Below are positions 45,095 through 53,450 of a DNA stretch of 64,000 bases, one piece after another; position 1 is the stretch's first letter; each line of letters begins with the position of its first letter. The stretch spans positions 1 through 64,000 of the forward strand of contig CAZLJE010000011.1 in the NCBI GenBank assembly GCA_964559835.1. Reading direction: 5' to 3'. The position numbers and the translations under genes are program-made. The notes below the pieces were generated by a model. The model had not been told where the DNA came from and searched no databases. It worked only from the letters and a program-made list of their open reading frames with translations. The DNA comes from DAISJI01 sp964559835. GTDB taxonomy: Bacteria; Acidobacteriota; Terriglobia; Terriglobales; Acidobacteriaceae.

Positions 45095-46966
45095 TCACGG
45101 CATCACCGGCAGCTCGATATGCGAGGGCATCTGCGGCGAGCAGTAGATGCGCTGCATTGCCGGAACAAAGTCCGCCGCGGTGGCCTTGTAGATGCTGGGC
45201 ACGAACTTCTGCGGGTTGCGGTCGATGACCGGGAACCACGTCGACTGCACCTGCACCATGATGCGGTGTCCCTTGAGGAAGACGTGGTCGTGGTCGCGCA
45301 GCGGGATATTCCATTCGACTGGCTTGTTCGCTACCAGCGGTTGAGGATGTTCGTAGCTGGTCAGGTAACGGCCGCGGCGGACTTCCATCGCGATGGGTAG
45401 CTCGTAGCCGTTCATCGATTCGGCATACTCGTGCGGCTTGGGGCCGGCGTCGGGATTCCACGCGTTCTTCTGCGCGTCCTGGGGATAGACGTCGATCAGC
45501 TTCACGACGAAGTCGCTGTCGGTGCCCGACGTCGAGGCGAACAGTTTTGCGGCGAGCGGTCCGGTGACGACCACGTCGTGATCCAGCGGCTCGCTGACGA
45601 ACGAGAGGACGTCGGGACGGTGGTCGACGAAGCGCTGGTCGGCGACCTCCCACAGACGCCAATCGCCGCCGGGATACGTCGGCGAGATCGGGCGCTGGCG
45701 GTAGGGCACGGGATTCGCCGGATCGGAGACGTACTCGCGGTACGGCTTCGCGCCCGCCACTGGTGCGTGGAACGAGAGGGTACCGTCCACATTCAGGTAT
45801 AGGCTGGTCGGCTTCGCCTCTTTGGGCGGCCACGCCGAATACGTATGCCACGTGTTTGAGCCGGTCTGGAAGGTGCTCGCCTGCCATGCGGGCTTTTGTC
45901 CTTCGCCGTGCAAGTAGTAACGGAAGAACGGCGCCTCGATGTTCTCGCGGAACTCGCGCGCGGTCTGATGTCCGCCGAACTGGACCTGCCCGATGCTGTC
46001 GCCGGTCGCACTTTGCCATTCGCCGTGGTACCACGGGCCGGCAACGATGAAATCGGTGTGATCGGGATCGCTCTCGGCGGCGTGGCGGAAGATCTGCCAC
46101 GGGCCCCAGGGATCTTCCTGGTCCCAAAAGCCGGCCACATTCAGGTTCGGCACAGAGGAGGAGTGCAACCGATTGGCCCATGCGTCGATCTTCCACGCGC
46201 TGTCGTAGTCCGGGTGGTCGACCATGAAGTTCCAGTACGGAATAGACCCGTGCAGGTACGTGTCGTTGACCGTAGAAAGCGAGCCGAGGTTGAGGTACCA
46301 CTCGTAGGTGTCGTAGGTGTCGAATGCGAAGTGGGTGTTTTCGGTCTTGTTGGCCTCTTCCAACACCGAGTACTCGACGGCGTAGCTCTCGCGCAGAGCG
46401 CCGTAGCGGTGCATGTCGTCGTTCATCCATTGGTCGACGGGCGACGCCTGCTCACTGATCGCCTTCAACGCCGGATGTGGGCCGAGCAGCGTCAGCCCGG
46501 TGGTGAGGCCGTCGTAAGAGACACCGTACATGCCGACCCGGCCGTTATTGTCAGGCACGTTCTTGACGAGCCAGTCGATGGAGTCGTAGGCGTCGGTAGT
46601 TTCATTGGGAGGCGCCGCCTTGCTGTCGCCGGCGAGCGAAAATTTGCCTTCGGACTTGAAGCGTCCACGCAGGTTCTGAATGACGAAGATATAGCCGTCC
46701 TGCGCGAGTTCCTTGAAGGATGCAGGCACGGACGCAGGAGCTTTCTCGGGGACTCCGTACGGTGTGCGGCGGAACAGGATGGGCAAAGGCCCGTGCTGGT
46801 CGACGGGCGTGAGGATCACTGTCTGCAGGTGGACGCCGTCGCGCACGGGGACCATAACCTCCTGCAAGTTGAAGACGGGCTTGGGCTGCGGTGCAGGCGC
46901 GGCTTGTTGGGCGGCGGCAGAAAGGACCAGCAGAAATGGAATAACGCAAATGAGGGTTCGACGCAA
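45095..46966 (-). CDS. Exported CocE/NonD-family hydrolase, second
   Basis: 623 residues from TTG 46966, five bases after GGAGG; a signal peptide (RRTLICVIPFLLVLSAAAQ) follows. The nucleophile elbow is GMYGVSYDG, with DSIDWLVKNVPDNNGRVG before it, and the C-terminal jelly roll has KLIDVYPQDAQKNAW and STWFPVIDRNPQ. An upstream in-frame start would add 14 residues before the Shine-Dalgarno, so it is rejected. A paralogue of the neighbouring gene, not a recent copy. Confidence 0.88.
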   Translation of the reverse strand: MRRTLICVIPFLLVLSAAAQQAAPAPQPKPVFNLQEVMVPVRDGVHLQTVILTPVDQHGPLPILFRRTPYGVPEKAPASVPASFKELAQDGYIFVIQNLRGRFKSEGKFSLAGDSKAAPPNETTDAYDSIDWLVKNVPDNNGRVGMYGVSYDGLTTGLTLLGPHPALKAISEQASPVDQWMNDDMHRYGALRESYAVEYSVLEEANKTENTHFAFDTYDTYEWYLNLGSLSTVNDTYLHGSIPYWNFMVDHPDYDSAWKIDAWANRLHSSSVPNLNVAGFWDQEDPWGPWQIFRHAAESDPDHTDFIVAGPWYHGEWQSATGDSIGQVQFGGHQTAREFRENIEAPFFRYYLHGEGQKPAWQASTFQTGSNTWHTYSAWPPKEAKPTSLYLNVDGTLSFHAPVAGAKPYREYVSDPANPVPYRQRPISPTYPGGDWRLWEVADQRFVDHRPDVLSFVSEPLDHDVVVTGPLAAKLFASTSGTDSDFVVKLIDVYPQDAQKNAWNPDAGPKPHEYAESMNGYELPIAMEVRRGRYLTSYEHPQPLVANKPVEWNIPLRDHDHVFLKGHRIMVQVQSTWFPVIDRNPQKFVPSIYKATAADFVPAMQRIYCSPQMPSHIELPVMP

Positions 46967-47024
46967 GACAGCCTCCGGGAGTTGAGGGATTGTACACGGA
47001 ATTCGCAATCGATCAGAACGCCGG

Positions 47025-47765
47025 CTACTGGTTCGCAGCTGTGTGCGCTGCCTTGTGCGCGTCCGCGGCTTGCAGCATGTACTTCAGCCGCGCTACCACG
47101 CCCGCGGTGCCTAGCGATTTTTTCGCGTCGCGCAACCGCGTGATCTGCCACTGCACGTCGGAGTTATCGACCTTCTCATCGAGCGCGTTGGCCAGGGCAT
47201 CTTCGCCGCCGCTGCTGTAGGCGTCCATCAATGCGTGCAGGCGCTGCAAGAGCAAGCTCCGCGTTTTCAGGATCGACTGCGCGGCGGAGTCGTCGCCGGC
47301 GGTCGTGCCGTCCGCGTACTCGACGAACAGCAGTTGTGCGTCGGCCTTAGGCTCTTCCGGCTGCTGGATCGGGTTGTGCGGTCCTGACTCCGTGCTTGCC
47401 GTACCCGGATTGGTATTTGCAAGAGTGACGTTGCCGTCGGGAGGAATGGCGTCCTTCGAGAAGAAGTTGTCGATCTGGAATACGTGATGATCATTGCAGC
47501 CGCCGAGCGGAGCGCGGACGTCGAGGGAGACGATCAGCAGCAGGACCTGCTTGCCGGACGTGTTCTTCGCCTGCGCCTTCACGCCGCAGGACGAGCGCAA
47601 CTGGTTGCCGACCATCTGCTCAACCGAGGTCACGGTGCCGGAGAACTGGAGCACGCCGTTGACGTCAGACTTGTCGACGACGGGGAACTCGGTCGTCGTT
47701 TGCGCGGACGCGAGGGCACAGAACGCGAGGCAGAATGCTGAGAGAAGCAATCGATGGCGGATCAT
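47025..47765 (-). CDS. Exported protein of unknown function
   Basis: 246 residues from ATG 47765. A signal peptide (MIRHRLLLSAFCLAFCALASA) is followed by a beta-rich part with two cysteines (SSCGVKAQAKN, APLGGCNDHHV), a loop with E and P, then a helical C-terminus (RLRDAKKSLGTAGVVARLKY). No family recognised. It follows the DPP-type gene on the same strand. Confidence 0.65.
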   Translation of the reverse strand: MIRHRLLLSAFCLAFCALASAQTTTEFPVVDKSDVNGVLQFSGTVTSVEQMVGNQLRSSCGVKAQAKNTSGKQVLLLIVSLDVRAPLGGCNDHHVFQIDNFFSKDAIPPDGNVTLANTNPGTASTESGPHNPIQQPEEPKADAQLLFVEYADGTTAGDDSAAQSILKTRSLLLQRLHALMDAYSSGGEDALANALDEKVDNSDVQWQITRLRDAKKSLGTAGVVARLKYMLQAADAHKAAHTAANQ

Positions 47766-47826
47766 GTCGGACCGGCGATATCGTAGACCAGAGTGCCGGG
47801 AAACAAAAGGTCCCTCGACTCCGTCG

Positions 47827-47897
47827 GGCAAAACCGGCCCTCCTCCGCTCGGGATGACAAATTGGCAAAACCGGCCCTCCTCCGCTCGGGATGACAA
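47827..47897. repeat. Perfect 34-nt direct repeat
   Basis: The unit starting GGCAAAACCGGCCCTCC and ending GGGATGACAA occurs at 47827-47860 and 47864-47897 without a mismatch, separated by ATT. A truncated third piece (GGTCCCTCGACTCCGTC) lies just before. Confidence 0.85.
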
Positions 47898-47907
47898 TGG
47901 GATAGTT

Positions 47908-50217
47908 TTATTTCGCTCCCGCTGGCAGGTGCTCTGTCAAATAGCGCGCGAGCAGGTGATAGAGGTGCACGGTGGTGCCCGGGCCTTCGGAAATGCTGTG
48001 TGTGCGGTCGGGGTAGGTCATGAAATCGAATGGCTTGCCCAGCTCGATGAGCCGGTTTACCAGCAGCTCCGAACCCTGGTAGTGGACGTTGTCGTCGCCC
48101 GATCCGTGCACGATGAGCAGGTTGCCCCTCAATCTATCGGCGAAGTTGATGGCCGATCCTTCCTCGTAGCCCTTCACATTCACCTGCGGCAGCCCCATGT
48201 AACGCTCCTGGTAGATGGTGTCGTAGAGGCGCTGGTCGGGAACGGGCGCGACGGACATGCCGACCTTGTACAGGTCCGGGGAGCGGAACACCAGGTTCAG
48301 GGTATTGGTGCCGCCGCCGCTCCAGCCCCAGACGGCGCAGCGGTCGAGATCGACGAATGAGCGCATTTTTCCGAGCGAGCGCAGTGCCTGCGCCTGCTGT
48401 TTCGACGAGAGCACGCCGACGGCGCCGTAGATGATCTTGCGCCACTGGCGTCCGCGTGGCGCGGGAGTGCCTGCGTTGTCGAAGCTGACGACGAGGTATC
48501 CGAGGCCCGTGAGATAGCGATGGAAGAGGGTCCCGTTGCCGCCCCAGCGATCGACGACGGTCTGCGCCGCCGGTTCGCCATAAATGTTCACCAGCACCGG
48601 ATATTTTTTTGACGGATCGAAGTTCGGCGGCTTGATCATCCAGCCGTCTACCATCACGCCATCGCCGGCATCCACCTTGAAGAACTCGGCCGGCGGATTC
48701 GGGAGCGCCGCATCGATCTTCTTCTTCAGCTCCGAGCTGTTGCTGCTCGGGCGAACGACCTTGTGATCCGGGAGAGAAACCAGTTCGCGCATGCCGGGGT
48801 CGTCGAAGGTCGAGAAGGAGTGGAAGGCGTACTTCGCGTCCGGCGAGATGTTGTACGTGTTCATCCCGGTGAAGTTGGCCGGGGTAACGCGCACGGGGTC
48901 GGATTTGCCGTCGAGCGGCGCGCGATAGAGATAGCGCTGGGTGGCATTTTCGGGCGAGGCAATGAAGTAGAGCCAGCCGCCTTTTTCGTCGACGCCATCG
49001 ATTCCGGCTGTGTCCATGTTGCCGCGGGTGACGAGGGTCTCGTGGCCGTCGCGGGTGATGCGATAGACGTGGTTCCACCCATCTTTTTCGCTGACTACCA
49101 GGAACTCGCGGCCGTCATAGATCGGCTGCGCCTCCGGCAGACCGCCGAATCCGATGGTGATGAAGGCCTGGTCCTTATCCATCCACATCTGGCGGATGGT
49201 GTTGTTGTCGGCGTCGGCGAGGAAGTAGTTGTCCGTATTCTGAAGACGGTTGAGTTGCTGGAGGAGAACAGTGTTGGCGTCCGCCCATTGCACGCGTGCG
49301 ATGTAGTTGTCGCGCGGCTCGCCGGGAACGGGCAGCCATTTCTGACCGCCGCTGTTCACGTCCACTACGCCGCAGCGGACGGCGGAATTGGTCGTCCCTG
49401 CAAGGGGATAAGGAACGTTCATCGGGACGGGATAAGGACCGGTCTGCGGATAGGGAATCTGCGTGACAATCTCGCGCTCCTTGCCGAGGTAGTACGTGAG
49501 CGCGAAGTCGCCGACGCGGTGCATGTCGAATTGCAGGAAGGCGATGCGGCGGCCGTCGGGAGCCCACCAGAAGGCATCGTGGATGTCGAGTTCCTCTTCG
49601 TTCACCCAGTCAGAGGCGCCGTTGACGATGAGGTCGCTGCCGTCTTGCGTAAGGCGTTTGATGGCGCCGGTGGCGAGGTCTTCGACATAAATGTCGTTCT
49701 GCTTCACGTAGGCGACCCTGGTCGCGTCGGGCGCGAACTTGGCGTACATCAGGCTGGCTTCGGGAACGTCGCCACCGAGTTTCTTGAGCTTGCCGGTCGA
49801 GCGGTCGAGGAACCAGTAGTCGCCGCGGGAGTTCGTGCGCCACACACGGCGGGTATTGGTGAAGATGAGGACGCGCTGATTGTCCTTCGACCAGGTGAGG
49901 CCCGCGATGGGCAACGGCTGCTGCGCGCCTGGGGGTGTCAGTTGGGCGGCGGTGATCAGGACTTCGACCTTGTTGCCGGTGGCGGTGTCGTACTTGACGA
50001 GGTCGCGGCCGCGACCGCCGGCAGCGGGCTCGGTCGAGATATAGGACTTACCGTTCTCGAACCAGCGTGGCGCGGGCGTCGGCCGCTCGCTGAATTCACC
50101 CGAAAAGATCCGGGTGATCATGTCCTTTTCGGCGGCAGGCGCGGGCTGCTGGGCGAAGGAGGCCAGTGAAACAAGGATTATGAGGGCAGCAGACACTCGG
50201 AGGGCGTACCGGTTCAT
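47908..50217 (-). CDS. Exported dipeptidyl-peptidase IV-type serine peptidase (S9 family)
   Basis: 769 residues from ATG 50217 with GGAGAG upstream and a signal peptide (MNRYALRVSAALIILVSLASFAQ). N-terminal beta-propeller (about 60-500), with the DPP4-type NEEELDIHDAFWWAPDGRRI. The C-terminal hydrolase has nucleophile elbow GWSGGG, aspartate in HGSGDDNVHYQ and histidine in PDRTHSI. It cleaves N-terminal dipeptides, often after proline. Fits the neighbourhood of exported peptidases. Confidence 0.93.
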   Translation of the reverse strand: MNRYALRVSAALIILVSLASFAQQPAPAAEKDMITRIFSGEFSERPTPAPRWFENGKSYISTEPAAGGRGRDLVKYDTATGNKVEVLITAAQLTPPGAQQPLPIAGLTWSKDNQRVLIFTNTRRVWRTNSRGDYWFLDRSTGKLKKLGGDVPEASLMYAKFAPDATRVAYVKQNDIYVEDLATGAIKRLTQDGSDLIVNGASDWVNEEELDIHDAFWWAPDGRRIAFLQFDMHRVGDFALTYYLGKEREIVTQIPYPQTGPYPVPMNVPYPLAGTTNSAVRCGVVDVNSGGQKWLPVPGEPRDNYIARVQWADANTVLLQQLNRLQNTDNYFLADADNNTIRQMWMDKDQAFITIGFGGLPEAQPIYDGREFLVVSEKDGWNHVYRITRDGHETLVTRGNMDTAGIDGVDEKGGWLYFIASPENATQRYLYRAPLDGKSDPVRVTPANFTGMNTYNISPDAKYAFHSFSTFDDPGMRELVSLPDHKVVRPSSNSSELKKKIDAALPNPPAEFFKVDAGDGVMVDGWMIKPPNFDPSKKYPVLVNIYGEPAAQTVVDRWGGNGTLFHRYLTGLGYLVVSFDNAGTPAPRGRQWRKIIYGAVGVLSSKQQAQALRSLGKMRSFVDLDRCAVWGWSGGGTNTLNLVFRSPDLYKVGMSVAPVPDQRLYDTIYQERYMGLPQVNVKGYEEGSAINFADRLRGNLLIVHGSGDDNVHYQGSELLVNRLIELGKPFDFMTYPDRTHSISEGPGTTVHLYHLLARYLTEHLPAGAK

Positions 50218-50276
50218 GCAGTTCTCTCCAGGGGAACTAGCGATGGTAGAGAAGCGGCAGCAAAAAACAAAATTAT

Positions 50277-50346
50277 TTCCGATTGCCGACTGCCGATTGA
50301 CGATTGAAAAACAAGAGCTTCGTGGCAGGCGGGACGCCCGCGTTAC
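50277..50346. repeat. GATTGCCGACTGCC repeats and second copy of the 25-nt repeat
   Basis: CCGATTGCCGACTGCCGATTG words at 50279-50306 form a one-armed degenerate array. The 25-nt unit GTGGCAGGCGGGACGCCCG...GTTAC at 50322-50346 matches 42934-42958 and supplies the TAA of the M50 protease gene. Confidence 0.75.
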
Positions 50347-51371
50347 AGGTTGATCCGGAAGGGTTCGGGTACAAAGGTCACAACGAACATGGCGAGCGCC
50401 ACCAGAGCCAGCCACTTGCGACGGCTGCCGACGCCGGGATAGGCGGGGACGATCGGATGGCGCAGGCCGGAGAGGGCGATAAACACGACCCAGACAAGCC
50501 ATCCGGCCCATCCGGACCAGGAATTACCAAGCCAGCCCTTCTCGCGGAAGATGGCGACGAACCCGAGCGGCAGCAATATGCCGATCACCAGGTTGCCGAT
50601 ATGACGGTGGGCGCGAGGCCAGACGGCATACACGATGTGGCCGCCATCGAGTTGGCCGCCGGGAAGCAGGTTCAACGCCGTGGCGAACATACCGACCCAG
50701 GCGGCGATGGCCGTGGGATGCAAGGCCAGATGGGAGAGCGGCGCGTGCCAGGGGCCGCGAAGCAGACCAACGAACCAATACATAAATTGGAAGATCAGCG
50801 GCATGCCGAATTGCACGTCGGACGGAGGCGTGGCGGGCGACATGGGCTTGGACAGGAACATCGAGAGCAGCAGGACGATTGTGGCGACGACAAACCCGGC
50901 GATCGGACCGGCAATACCGATGTCGAACAGAGCTTCGCGGGAGCGGATCGGCGACTTGATGCGAATGAAGGCGCCAAGCGTTCCGATCAGCGTCGGGGCA
51001 GGAATGAAGAACGGGAGCGTGGCATCTACGCCGTAGCGCATGCAGAAGACGTAATGGCCCATCTCATGAGCCAGCAGGATCGCCATCAAGGTGCCGGCGA
51101 ATGGGACGCCGAGCAGCAGGTTCTTGGGATCGTGAAGGATCCAGCCCAGCGGAAACATGGGTAAGGCGTCGTCTTGCAGGTTGAATGCGGGCAGATTGTG
51201 GAGGAAGTTGTATTCCAGGCGCGCGCCGACGATCAGGGTAGTGAGTAGTGTCAGCAGCAGCAAAAGCCCGTGCAGCCAGTACTTGGGTCGAGGCGGCGGA
51301 GAGGATACGAAGACCTCAACCGGGCTGGGTTCGTCCTCGAGATAGGGGAGCGGCGGCGTGGGATCCGACAT
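50343..51371 (-). CDS. Membrane metalloprotease, site-2 type (M50)
   Basis: 342 residues with about seven membrane helices. Catalytic HEMGH (AHEMGHYVFCMRYGV) in the third helix region and the second motif NLLPGGQLDGGH with the third zinc ligand. No PDZ domain. The N-terminus is a proline-rich cytoplasmic tail. It would cut membrane-anchored substrates such as anti-sigma factors or other regulators. Confidence 0.9.
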   Translation of the reverse strand: MSDPTPPLPYLEDEPSPVEVFVSSPPPRPKYWLHGLLLLLTLLTTLIVGARLEYNFLHNLPAFNLQDDALPMFPLGWILHDPKNLLLGVPFAGTLMAILLAHEMGHYVFCMRYGVDATLPFFIPAPTLIGTLGAFIRIKSPIRSREALFDIGIAGPIAGFVVATIVLLLSMFLSKPMSPATPPSDVQFGMPLIFQFMYWFVGLLRGPWHAPLSHLALHPTAIAAWVGMFATALNLLPGGQLDGGHIVYAVWPRAHRHIGNLVIGILLPLGFVAIFREKGWLGNSWSGWAGWLVWVVFIALSGLRHPIVPAYPGVGSRRKWLALVALAMFVVTFVPEPFRINL

Positions 51372-51436
51372 TCAGGTTTGCCTGCGTATCCATGATAACG
51401 GAACCAACATGCAGGGGTGAGGTTTCGGGCGCACCA

Positions 51437-51470
51437 CAAAAAACGACACGCACCGGAAACCCGGTGCGTG
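51437..51470 (-). terminator. Intrinsic terminator after the lmo0937-type gene
   Basis: CACGCACCGG and CCGGTGCGTG (51447-51470) form a perfect 10-bp stem with an AAAC loop. On the minus strand TCGTTTTTTG follows. Confidence 0.85.
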
Positions 51471-51504
51471 CAGTCGGTTCTGAGTTGGTGGTGCGTTTAG
51501 ACCG

Positions 51505-51663
51505 CTAGACCGCGCTTGCCGCGCCCCGCACAAAGTGCAGGATCAGCGCGATGATGGCGACGATCAGCAGCAGGTGGATCAACCCGCTGGCTACGTGGAA
51601 CACACCCCAACCGAATATCCATGCTGCTAACAGCAGGATAAACAGAATCATGAAAATGCTCAT
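51505..51663 (-). CDS. Small membrane protein, lmo0937 type (52 aa)
   Basis: Not a long frame but well supported: GGGAGGGCCT lies directly before the ATG at 51663 and a terminator follows the stop. The product MSIFMILFILLLAAWIFGWG... has two membrane helices with a conserved GWGVFHVASGLIH turn, as in the lmo0937 family. Often stress-linked; function unknown. Confidence 0.8.
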   Translation of the reverse strand: MSIFMILFILLLAAWIFGWGVFHVASGLIHLLLIVAIIALILHFVRGAASAV

Positions 51664-51826
51664 AGGCCCTCCCGTGTCTGCCTAACTTGCGACTCTCACA
51701 GATTCGACGGCAGCAGGGGCGCAGGTGTTGCTAACGCGGTGGTGGGAATAATTCACCTGAGGGAAGCAACTCAAAGCCGCAGCACTGCACAGCCATTGAG
51801 GCAGCTGCCGCGAGCAGAGACTTGGG

Positions 51827-52096
51827 TTAGTCGATGCTCTGCAATTCTTTACCGGGTTTGAAGCGAACGGCCTTGCCGGGAGGAATGTTGACCTCGGCGC
51901 CAGTACGCGGGTTGCGGCCGATGCCGGTCTTGCGGGGACGCACGTTGAACACGCCAAACCCGCGAAGCTCGATGCGGTCGCCGTGCGAGAGCGCCTTCTT
52001 CATGCTGTCGAAAACGGTTTCGACGGCGAGTTCGGCTTTGGTCTTGGTGATGCCGGTCTTGTTGACCACTTCGTTGATGATGTCGAGCTTGATCAC
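51827..52096 (-). CDS. HU/IHF-family DNA-binding protein
   Basis: 89 residues from GTG 52096 with AGGGGG upstream. Helical N-terminus with KTKAELAVETVFDSMKKAL, then the arm motif GRNPRTGAEVNIPPGKAVRF that wraps DNA. A nucleoid protein; HU or IHF cannot be told apart from the sequence alone. Confidence 0.94.
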   Translation of the reverse strand: MIKLDIINEVVNKTGITKTKAELAVETVFDSMKKALSHGDRIELRGFGVFNVRPRKTGIGRNPRTGAEVNIPPGKAVRFKPGKELQSID

Positions 52097-52155
52097 AGAA
52101 TGGCCCCCTGTACCGCTAAGATGCTGATAGTAAAGGCGGCTATCTGCATTGTCAA

Positions 52156-52449
52156 ATGGAGTCGGATGCGCGTCACAGACACCTCTTGTCCGGCGGTGTT
52201 AGCCTGTCGCGCTTATGCCAGAGGACAAGAAGCCGCCGCGACGAGCCGAAGGAGCTTGGGAGGGCGGTTCGCGAATCCGTTGATTTCAAAGGCCGCCACG
52301 TCGATAAACAAGCAGCAGCCCGGAAACTGGAAGCAGCCCGAAAATGGCTGCGGTTGCCGTTACAGGACTTTCTGAGGGAAATAGGAATCAGCGAAACGGA
52401 CGAGGCGTACGAAGAAATTGTCGCTATTTGGCGCGATTTCCACGACTAG
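52156..52449 (+). CDS. Possible small helical protein
   Basis: A 97-residue open frame whose last 60 residues (DKQAAARKLEAARKWLRLPL onward) read as an amphipathic helical protein, while the first 35 are arginine-rich and unlikely to be coding. A competing frame from ATG 52213 stops after 22 codons. A frameshift near 52255-52280 joining the two is conceivable. The gap 52097-52791 holds nothing clearer. Confidence 0.35.
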   Translation: MESDARHRHLLSGGVSLSRLCQRTRSRRDEPKELGRAVRESVDFKGRHVDKQAAARKLEAARKWLRLPLQDFLREIGISETDEAYEEIVAIWRDFHD

Positions 52450-52588
52450 GACCGCGCAGAAACTTCTTCTCGACTTCCTTTCGTTCCTTCGGATGGAGCG
52501 CGGAAAGATGGCGGTCCATTGCTTTCACAAGGCGTTGCGCTGCTTCAGTTTCCGTCAACTTTTTGCGTGCGGGTGCCGGGCTCGCCAT
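52424..52588 (-). CDS. Possible small basic protein, 54 aa
   Basis: The frame from ATG 52588 (MASPAPARKKLTETEAAQRL) is helical and basic, with RHLSALHPKERKEVEKKFL. An AGAGGA lies 11 bases before the ATG. It overlaps the 3' end of the opposite-strand frame. No family recognised. Confidence 0.35.
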   Translation of the reverse strand: MASPAPARKKLTETEAAQRLVKAMDRHLSALHPKERKEVEKKFLRGPSRGNRAK

Positions 52589-52791
52589 GAAAGTCTGTCC
52601 TCTTGTTCGTGAACTCATTGTAACGCCTAAACCCGCAGCTTTAGCACTTAGTTGGACGCCAATCGCAGCTCCGTCGCCGCCCACTTTCCACAACAAACTG
52701 ATCTTTCCACAGGCGGATGCACATGGGCGCCCAGTTTTCGGTTGATAGCGTCGCCGCAAACCTGAGAGATTAGCGCTGGGGAACCCAGTTT

Positions 52792-53397
52792 ATGAGCGTG
52801 AGCGCAGTCACTACACCTGCACCACAGGCGACAAAAGGTATGTCCGTCAAAAGCGACCGTTGGATCCGCCGCATGGCCATTGAGCACGACATGATCAACC
52901 CCTTCTCCGAGAAGCAGGTAGGGGCGGGCGTGATCTCGTACGGGTTGTCGAGCTACGGCTACGACCTGCGCGTGGCCGACGAGTTCAAGATCTTCACCAA
53001 TATCAACTCGACCGTGGTCGATCCCAAGCAGTTCGACGAGCGCTCCTTCATCACGGTGCGGCAGGAAGTTGCCATCATCCCGCCGAACTCGTTCGCGCTG
53101 GCGCGCTCGGTCGAATACTTCAAGATCCCGCGCGACTGCATCACCCTGTGCGTCGGTAAGAGCACCTACGCGCGCTGCGGCATCATTGTGAACGTCACGC
53201 CGTTTGAGCCGGAGTGGGAGGGATTCGTTACCCTGGAGATCTCGAACACCACGCCGCTGCCGGCGAAGATCTACGCCAATGAAGGTCTATGCCAGATCCT
53301 GTTCTTCCAGTCGGACGAGGAGTGCGAGACCAGCTACGCCGACCGCAAAGGCAAGTACCAGTCGCAGAAGGGGATCGTGCTGCCGAAAGTGCTGTAG
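52792..53397 (+). CDS. dcd: dCTP deaminase
   Basis: 201 residues. Deaminates dCTP to dUTP for thymidylate synthesis. The core ISYGLSSYGYDLRVADEFKI, SVEYFKIPRDCITLCVGKST, the catalytic-region glutamate in PEWEGFVTLEISNTTPL and the tail KGKYQSQKGIVLPK are all present. An internal ATG after 16 residues is an alternative start. Confidence 0.94.
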   Translation: MSVSAVTTPAPQATKGMSVKSDRWIRRMAIEHDMINPFSEKQVGAGVISYGLSSYGYDLRVADEFKIFTNINSTVVDPKQFDERSFITVRQEVAIIPPNSFALARSVEYFKIPRDCITLCVGKSTYARCGIIVNVTPFEPEWEGFVTLEISNTTPLPAKIYANEGLCQILFFQSDEECETSYADRKGKYQSQKGIVLPKVL

Positions 53398-53450
53398 CAG
53401 GCGCAAGGCTCAAGGCTCAAGGAAAAACGGTTCGGATATACTGCGCGGCG

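Noticed and set aside
50218..50511. 98-residue N-terminal extension of the DPP-type peptidase
   Set aside because: It would be translated from spacer repeats; the signal peptide and Shine-Dalgarno place the start at 50217.
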